Shown: piece after piece, positions 59,472-64,000 of the stretch
Position numbering within the stretch: position 1 is the first letter of the stretch
Layout: every line of letters starts with the position of its first letter
From: an uncultured Bacteroidia bacterium
Lineage (GTDB): Bacteria > Bacteroidota > Bacteroidia > Bacteroidales > Prolixibacteraceae
Assembly (NCBI GenBank): GCA_903927965.1
Contig: CAIYPA010000200.1
Span: forward strand, 1 to 64,000
Direction: 5' to 3'
DNA length: 64,000 nucleotides
Position numbers and translations under genes: made by a program
Notes under the pieces: generated by a model
The model's database searches: none
What the model saw: the letters and a program-made list of their open reading frames with translations, nothing else
Told to the model about the DNA's origin: nothing

Positions 59472-60248
59472 ATGAGAAAACTACTGACTTCAACACTATT
59501 GATTATAGGATTTTGTATTGCAGCCCAGGCCCAGTACACAACCTTGAATGCCCATTCACATAACGATTATTCACAGAAAACACCTTTCTTCCTGGCTTAT
59601 AACGCACATTTCGGTTCGATTGAAGCGGATATCTGGGCAGTCAACGGTGGATTGTTTGTGTCGCACAGCCGAACAGCGATCACTCCGGAAAGGACTTTGG
59701 ATTCGCTTTATATTCAGCCGATTGTGAAATATTTTAAGGCAAATAATGGGAAAACATGGGGCGATTTCAATGGGGCATTCCAGTTGTTGATTGACCTGAA
59801 AACGGAGGTCATTCCCACTCTCCCACTCCTGGTAGAACAGCTAAAGAAATACCCGTCAGTTTTCGATCCGGCTGTCAATAAGAATGCCATTCATGTGGTG
59901 ATCACCGGCAACCGCCCGGTCCCAGTAGATTTTGACAAATATCCAACCTTTATCTTTTTCGACGGCTATTTCAATGTGAAATACGATGCACAGCAATTGA
60001 AGAGGGTGGCCATGTACAGCGAGAACCTTAAAGTCTTCACATTATGGAACGGCAAAGAGGCAATGAAAGAAAAAGATGAAGCCAGATTAATACAAGTTAT
60101 TGATTCAGTGCATGGGATCCACAATAAAGTAAGGTTCTGGAATGCCCCTGATTCCGAAAGTGCATGGGACATATTTAAAAAACTGAAGGTCGATTACATC
60201 AATACAGATCATATCCAGGAACTTGCAGATTATTTAAATAGGAAATAA
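59472..60248 (+). CDS. Secreted PI-PLC/glycerophosphodiester phosphodiesterase-like protein
   Basis: This protein has 258 residues with a signal peptide (MRKLLTSTLLIIGFCIAAQA). After cleavage it starts YTTLNAHSHNDYSQKTPF, and FGSIEADIWAVNGGLFVSHS matches the phosphodiesterase TIM-barrel start with acidic and His ligands (HSHNDY, EADIW, SHS). The C-terminus shows the KLKVDYINTDHI-type end of such barrels. It is likely to hydrolyse a phosphodiester of a lipid or glycan, but the substrate is not known. It probably shares a transcript with the DUF3863 gene. Confidence 0.72.
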   Translation: MRKLLTSTLLIIGFCIAAQAQYTTLNAHSHNDYSQKTPFFLAYNAHFGSIEADIWAVNGGLFVSHSRTAITPERTLDSLYIQPIVKYFKANNGKTWGDFNGAFQLLIDLKTEVIPTLPLLVEQLKKYPSVFDPAVNKNAIHVVITGNRPVPVDFDKYPTFIFFDGYFNVKYDAQQLKRVAMYSENLKVFTLWNGKEAMKEKDEARLIQVIDSVHGIHNKVRFWNAPDSESAWDIFKKLKVDYINTDHIQELADYLNRK

Positions 60249-60312
60249 TATCCTGATTTTCTTTTCACCCATAACCCCTCAAGAAAACTAAAACAACTCC
60301 TTCTACTTCTTA

Positions 60313-61245
60313 TTAATGCATCTCAGTTTCACACAATCCCAATCCGCCCCTGAAATAGTTGAACTGTACATTTGGATGATCAGCCAATAACGACATCGGA
60401 ACGGCACTGTCCATTATTTTCTTCCCAATCATTAAAGCCGTCAACCGCTGTCCAAAAGGATTGTCGTGCGTCCCTGCCTGCCAGATCGAAACCTTTTCAG
60501 CTTTCCATGTCTGAACGGGACCAACCGACAATGCCTGCGTGGGAATACCCGTAACAACTCCCCCTGCACTGGTACGCGCATTCTGCATACAGGTGATCGG
60601 GTGAAGATCGACAACGCGGGTGGTCAACTCCCTGAATTCCTTTGGCGTAGGTGGCACATCCTTGTATTTGCCCTCTCTTTTGAATGGATCGTTAAATGCC
60701 CAGTGCTTCGTGTCACCTTGTCCGCCCTGCATTACGGCACAACGAATACCACTTTCCCAACTATTGATGTAAGGCGCCAGTTCGGCTTTCGGGAAATGGA
60801 GGTTGGCGTCCGGCATCCTGAGTTTTGGATCAATCCGGTTGAAACAGAGGTCCCTGTCGGCTTTTTCAAATGAGATCGGATGATCGGCGGCCAATTCCTT
60901 CCCATTCACATACCATTCGTCCATTCCCCAGAAATGGGAATTCGCAAGGTTAATATTCAGTTCATTAACAAGCCGGGCTACAAGCGGCAACTGCTCCGTG
61001 GGGCCAATCGGTCCGCAAATACCTACCGGATTGCTTTCGGTTGACTGTTTCCAGGAGGTGATGTACTCCAAAGCTTCCGCAAGATAAAAATCTTCGAGGG
61101 TGTCGTAGAAAACAACTTTGAATCCTTCCCTTGATAATTGGAGCAGATCATTTGGCGCAAGCCTTGCAGCATCCATCAATAAATCGTCTTCCAGTGTGGT
61201 AAAATCCCACCATTCGGGAGCTAACATACTCAATTTTCGTGGCAT
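60313..61245 (-). CDS. Glucosamine-6-phosphate deaminase/isomerase family protein (NagB-like)
   Basis: This protein has 310 residues. It shows the NagB/6-phosphogluconolactonase-type fold: [19 protein letters not shown] near residues 73-91, [17 protein letters not shown] with the acidic WGMDEW segment (NagB has LDEY-type), and [15 protein letters not shown]. NagB converts glucosamine-6-phosphate to fructose-6-phosphate plus ammonia. Motifs are altered from E. coli NagB, so a related amino-sugar substrate is possible. It is the last gene of an operon with the PIG-L and Gfo/Idh/MocA genes, which supports amino-sugar catabolism. Confidence 0.75.
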   Translation of the reverse strand: MPRKLSMLAPEWWDFTTLEDDLLMDAARLAPNDLLQLSREGFKVVFYDTLEDFYLAEALEYITSWKQSTESNPVGICGPIGPTEQLPLVARLVNELNINLANSHFWGMDEWYVNGKELAADHPISFEKADRDLCFNRIDPKLRMPDANLHFPKAELAPYINSWESGIRCAVMQGGQGDTKHWAFNDPFKREGKYKDVPPTPKEFRELTTRVVDLHPITCMQNARTSAGGVVTGIPTQALSVGPVQTWKAEKVSIWQAGTHDNPFGQRLTALMIGKKIMDSAVPMSLLADHPNVQFNYFRGGLGLCETEMH

Positions 61246-61299
61246 AGGAATTTATTTTTGATATTGTTTGAAATTCTTAAATAATTAAAATTAGATATT

Positions 61300-61385
61300 G
61301 TCGTGTTTACACCCCTAAATTCTGTTATATGGTTCTGTATCTGCTTGAAATTCAATACTCCCCTTTAGGGGTCGGGGGTTTAGCA
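61300..61385. repeat. GC-rich dispersed repeat between the NagB-like and PIG-L genes
   Basis: CCCC-TTTA-GGGG at 61360-61371 forms a short hairpin followed by TCGGGGG, and a related CACCCCTAAATT occurs at 61310-61321. It is an unusual GC-rich patch in an AT-rich gap and matches the dispersed CCCCTTTAGGGG-type intergenic repeats of Bacteroidota. Confidence 0.4.
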
Positions 61386-61411
61386 AATGGATATTTAATT
61401 GTTTTCAGTAC

Positions 61412-62161
61412 TTACTTCAGCACAACCAATTCGCCAAGCAGCTCCTTAAGGATATTGGAATGAGGATAGCCATGTCCCAAATGCTGCCTGAAACCTTCTG
61501 CATATTGGGTTTTGATCTCATCGCCCCTCAATTCGGCAAACCGCTTCATCGAAAGGATGTATTCATCCATTTTGTGGTGCTTCCTTAACCATTCGCGCTG
61601 GCTTTTATGACATCCAAGCATCTCCTCCTTGATTCCAATCTCAGTTGAAATATCCACATAGATCGATGGCTGCACCGGATTGCCAAACTTATCTTTTCCT
61701 TCAAGCGCATCAACATAGTATAAATGTGGTACAACCTCATAAGATTCTTCCTCTACCTCCATATTTTTTATTCCCGCACCGAAACAGGCAGTCTGGACAA
61801 TTTTGCTGCTCATCTCATGGTCAACCATATAATCGTTGGGACTTGCAGTGAAAACGATATCGGGCCGTATTTTCCGGATCAATGCCGTAGCTTTGTTAAT
61901 CGTTTCACGTTCATACAGGATATACACGTCGTCACATTCGAGACAGTGGTAAGTTCCATCGAGCAGTTCCGCAGAATTTGCAGCTTCGGATTTCCGAATA
62001 CTGCTTATCTCTTCACGTGTAAGTTCGGCAGAACCTTTGTCGCCAGGGGTAAAAGTGGCAATGTGGACCGCCCATCCGGTTTTTTTCAATAAAGACAATG
62101 TACCCGCGCACATCAATTCCGCATCATCGGGATGTGCAAAAATTCCTAATACTGTTTTCAT
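61412..62161 (-). CDS. PIG-L family deacetylase
   Basis: This protein has 249 residues from ATG 62161. The PIG-L/LmbE signature AHPDDAEL (near 8-15) holds the zinc site, and DYMVDHEMSSKI near 118 carries the second metal His. Such enzymes remove N-acetyl groups from GlcNAc-type substrates, including BshB in bacillithiol synthesis and related GlcNAc conjugates. It starts one base after the stop of the Gfo/Idh/MocA gene, so it is co-transcribed with it. An in-frame ATG 11 codons upstream is less likely because it would overlap that gene. Confidence 0.88.
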   Translation of the reverse strand: MKTVLGIFAHPDDAELMCAGTLSLLKKTGWAVHIATFTPGDKGSAELTREEISSIRKSEAANSAELLDGTYHCLECDDVYILYERETINKATALIRKIRPDIVFTASPNDYMVDHEMSSKIVQTACFGAGIKNMEVEEESYEVVPHLYYVDALEGKDKFGNPVQPSIYVDISTEIGIKEEMLGCHKSQREWLRKHHKMDEYILSMKRFAELRGDEIKTQYAEGFRQHLGHGYPHSNILKELLGELVVLK

Positions 62162-62162
62162 A

Positions 62163-63173
62163 TTAATTTTCTTCAGCAGATTTATCGGCAGCAAAAATCA
62201 ATTGATGGGTCTTAAGTGCCTCAGCCAGATTAGTCAAAGGCATTTCCCTATCTTCGTCAAGAGCCTTAAAGAAGGCTTCGAATTGGATCTGGTACGGGTG
62301 ATCGGAAACATCGCCCGAATCGAGCAACTTCATCGAAAGCTCAGTCCATTTGTTCTTGTTCTGTCCTTCCACTTTTGAAGAATAATACTTATTGTCCAAA
62401 AGGCTCCCTTCGCTTCCGACAAGGTGAAAATGGAAATAATAGGGTTGAAGACAATCAATGACCGAGGCGACTTTACCTACCGATCCATTTTTAAATTTAA
62501 TAATTGATACCGAGCTTGTTGGATATTCGTATTTTGCAAAATCCTCGTTTTGGGAATAAGCGGCATAACTGGTGACCGACTCGAATTCACTGTCCATGCA
62601 CAACAGCAGGGCATCCATCGCATGACAACCCGCTGAAAGGAGGCTGCTTCCCGCTGATGCTTTTTTTGTATTCCAGCGGAACTGTCCATACCAGGGACCT
62701 ATGCCATGGTAATAATCGACTTCGGCATAGTGTATCTTGCCCAACAGTCCCTGATCAATCACCGATTTGATCGTCATCAATTGACTTGAAAACCGGCATT
62801 CGAAACAGACGCAAGCTTTTACCCCTGCTTCCCGAACGGCATCCTCAACTGCAAGACATTCTTCCCACGACAAAGCGATCGGCTTTTCGATGATCAGGTG
62901 TTTGCCCGCCTTCGCTGCCATAATCGCCTGGGCTGCATGTTCTGCCGGATAGCTGCAAATGGACACGGCGTGAAGTTCAGGATCGGCCAGCATTTGAGCC
63001 AGATCGGTGTAACAATAAATGGTCCCGCCATGTTTTGCGCTTAATTCTGATGAATTGTGATTCCGGGAAGAACAAAGTGCTGTGACCTGCGCATAGGAAG
63101 TGTTGTTTATTGCTGTGATATGGGCTTCAGCGGCCCAACTGTAACCAATGATCCCAACGTTAAATTTCTTCAT
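62163..63173 (-). CDS. Gfo/Idh/MocA family NAD(P)-dependent oxidoreductase
   Basis: This protein has 336 residues. The N-terminal Rossmann fold starts FNVGIIGYSWAAEAHI, and the catalytic family motif EKPIALSWEE is present with Lys near residue 96. The C-terminal part is the alpha/beta dimer domain. Family members oxidise or reduce sugars and inositols, sometimes using NAD for glycoside cleavage (GH109/GH4-type). It is the first gene of an operon with the PIG-L deacetylase and the NagB-like enzyme. An amino-sugar substrate is likely; identity unknown. Confidence 0.85.
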   Translation of the reverse strand: MKKFNVGIIGYSWAAEAHITAINNTSYAQVTALCSSRNHNSSELSAKHGGTIYCYTDLAQMLADPELHAVSICSYPAEHAAQAIMAAKAGKHLIIEKPIALSWEECLAVEDAVREAGVKACVCFECRFSSQLMTIKSVIDQGLLGKIHYAEVDYYHGIGPWYGQFRWNTKKASAGSSLLSAGCHAMDALLLCMDSEFESVTSYAAYSQNEDFAKYEYPTSSVSIIKFKNGSVGKVASVIDCLQPYYFHFHLVGSEGSLLDNKYYSSKVEGQNKNKWTELSMKLLDSGDVSDHPYQIQFEAFFKALDEDREMPLTNLAEALKTHQLIFAADKSAEEN

Positions 63174-63430
63174 AAGATAAAGTATTTACAAACCAACGAT
63201 TGAAAACTGACTAAACTTTTGAAATGAATTGATCTGCTAAAAAGGAATTTTCCAGTGTAAACTTAGTTAAAAGGATTTCAAAAACAAAAAAATACAACAA
63301 ATAAGGCAAGAACAAAAATGTAGGAATCAATATTTTCCCATCTTGAAATTATTACGTTATATATAATTGTATTTCTGCATATTGCCCATTTAATGATTCA
63401 AATTTGAGACCTTCTTATCGTTGCATCTTT

Positions 63431-63832
63431 CGGTACGCTGTACCTTTCCCGTTTACAAAATTGATGTTGCTACAAATATCACGGTACTCTGTACCTTTAA
63501 AACCTTAAAATTTTGCTTTGTTGTTACTATGAGATAGAAGCTATCATGAACAATGAAGAGTGAATATCGGACGGTTAAAATACTAATTGCTGGCTCATTT
63601 AACTCTTCAGACTTGATATTTAAGCATTTAGCTTACATCCAAGACAATTATTGACGATAAAAAAGTACTGACTATTGAAATATTTGTGACATGAAATAAC
63701 CGGAAATAAGAAAAGGTACAGCGTACTATAAATATTTGCAGCAAAAATATAATCGGAAAACGAAAAGGTACGGAGTACCGAAATATTTGTAGTAGAGACT
63801 AAACCTGGAAAACGAAAAGGTACAGCGTACCG
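63431..63832. repeat. Inverted arrays of a 51-52-bp tandem repeat
   Basis: The core GGTACRGMGTACC with AAATATTTGTAG and CGGAAAACGAAAA recurs at 63715, 63767 and 63819 (52-bp period), with a partial copy near 63664. In the opposite orientation it occurs at 63431 and 63482 (51 bp apart). About 170 bases separate the two groups. Each core is itself near-palindromic. The rest of 63174-63949 is AT-rich and holds no gene that I can support. Confidence 0.7.
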
Positions 63833-63949
63833 CCATATCATCTAAACATGCAATTTTACAGGTACATTTTGTTCAGGATGAACAATAATCCCTATTTTTA
63901 CAATTATTCTGATGCAATTCACTTTTAAAATTTTCAAAAAAATCTCAAT

Positions 63950-64000
63950 ATGAACAAACAATTCAATATGTGTAAAATCCTCGCTGCTGCATTTATCCTT
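63950..64000 (+). CDS. Start of a probable secreted protein (3' end outside the window)
   Basis: ATG 63950 opens MNKQFNMCKILAAAFIL and remains open to the window end. The lysine-containing N-terminus followed by a hydrophobic run is a signal peptide start. Too short to assign a family. Confidence 0.55.
   Translation, partial: MNKQFNMCKILAAAFIL

Noticed and set aside
63664..63832. CRISPR array
   Set aside because: The period is regular but the material between cores is conserved, and no cas genes are nearby.

Overview
The window comes from a Bacteroidota chromosome, probably a free-living or sediment lineage near Bacteroidales/Marinilabiliales; the genus cannot be read from sequence alone. 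The signs are a SusC/SusD outer-membrane pair, a GH92 mannosidase, a DUF4091 protein, a DUF2723 membrane protein, promoters of the Bacteroidota form (TTTG or TTG, about 19 bases, TAnnTTTG) and AT-rich spacers with few purine-rich ribosome binding sites.

Layout. (1) 1-6024: a 2-aminoethylphosphonate (AEP) catabolic cluster with the end of a saccharopine-dehydrogenase-like gene, phnX, an organophosphate-type MFS permease, phnW, a probable pbfA and a small secreted protein. (2) 6143-10894: a SusC/SusD pair reading on from it. (3) 10995-11697: two DUF1508 genes, the first broken by a stop. (4) 11777-19358: a PiT phosphate transporter with a helical partner, then a TPR protein, a cupredoxin/polyferredoxin fusion and an FG-GAP repeat protein that may form one redox cluster. 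(5) 20707-31916: an 11.2-kb integrated element in the 3' end of a tRNA-Gln gene, bounded by a perfect 48-bp repeat. (6) 32434-44834: DUF2723 protein, polysaccharide deacetylase, MarR plus P-type ATPase, a thymidylate-synthase-like enzyme, and a GHMP-kinase/uridylyltransferase fusion with a GalU-like partner. (7) 45636-57820: GH92, DUF4091 protein, porin-like barrel, TyrS, metallo-hydrolase, and an AbiE-type toxin-antitoxin pair with a coupled acetyltransferase. (8) 58020-63173: a probable amino-sugar region (DUF3863 protein, phosphodiesterase-like protein, and an operon of Gfo/Idh/MocA oxidoreductase, PIG-L deacetylase and NagB-like isomerase). (9) 63431-63832: a repeat array, then the start of a secreted protein.

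The integrated element is the most unusual part. It has a tyrosine integrase with 11-bp phased arm-type repeats near both ends, an Xis-like protein, a VRR-NUC-like nuclease, two further families of helically phased short repeats, a C-protein-like regulator with GACT/AGTC boxes, a membrane J-domain protein, and an operon of VWA protein, single-domain sliding-clamp-like protein and DUF932 protein. That operon is divergent from an ECF sigma factor, and the same 9-bp motif precedes both. I see no relaxase, conjugation genes or recognisable defence effector, so the cargo function is unknown. This clamp-like/VWA/DUF932/sigma module is my best candidate for an undescribed system.
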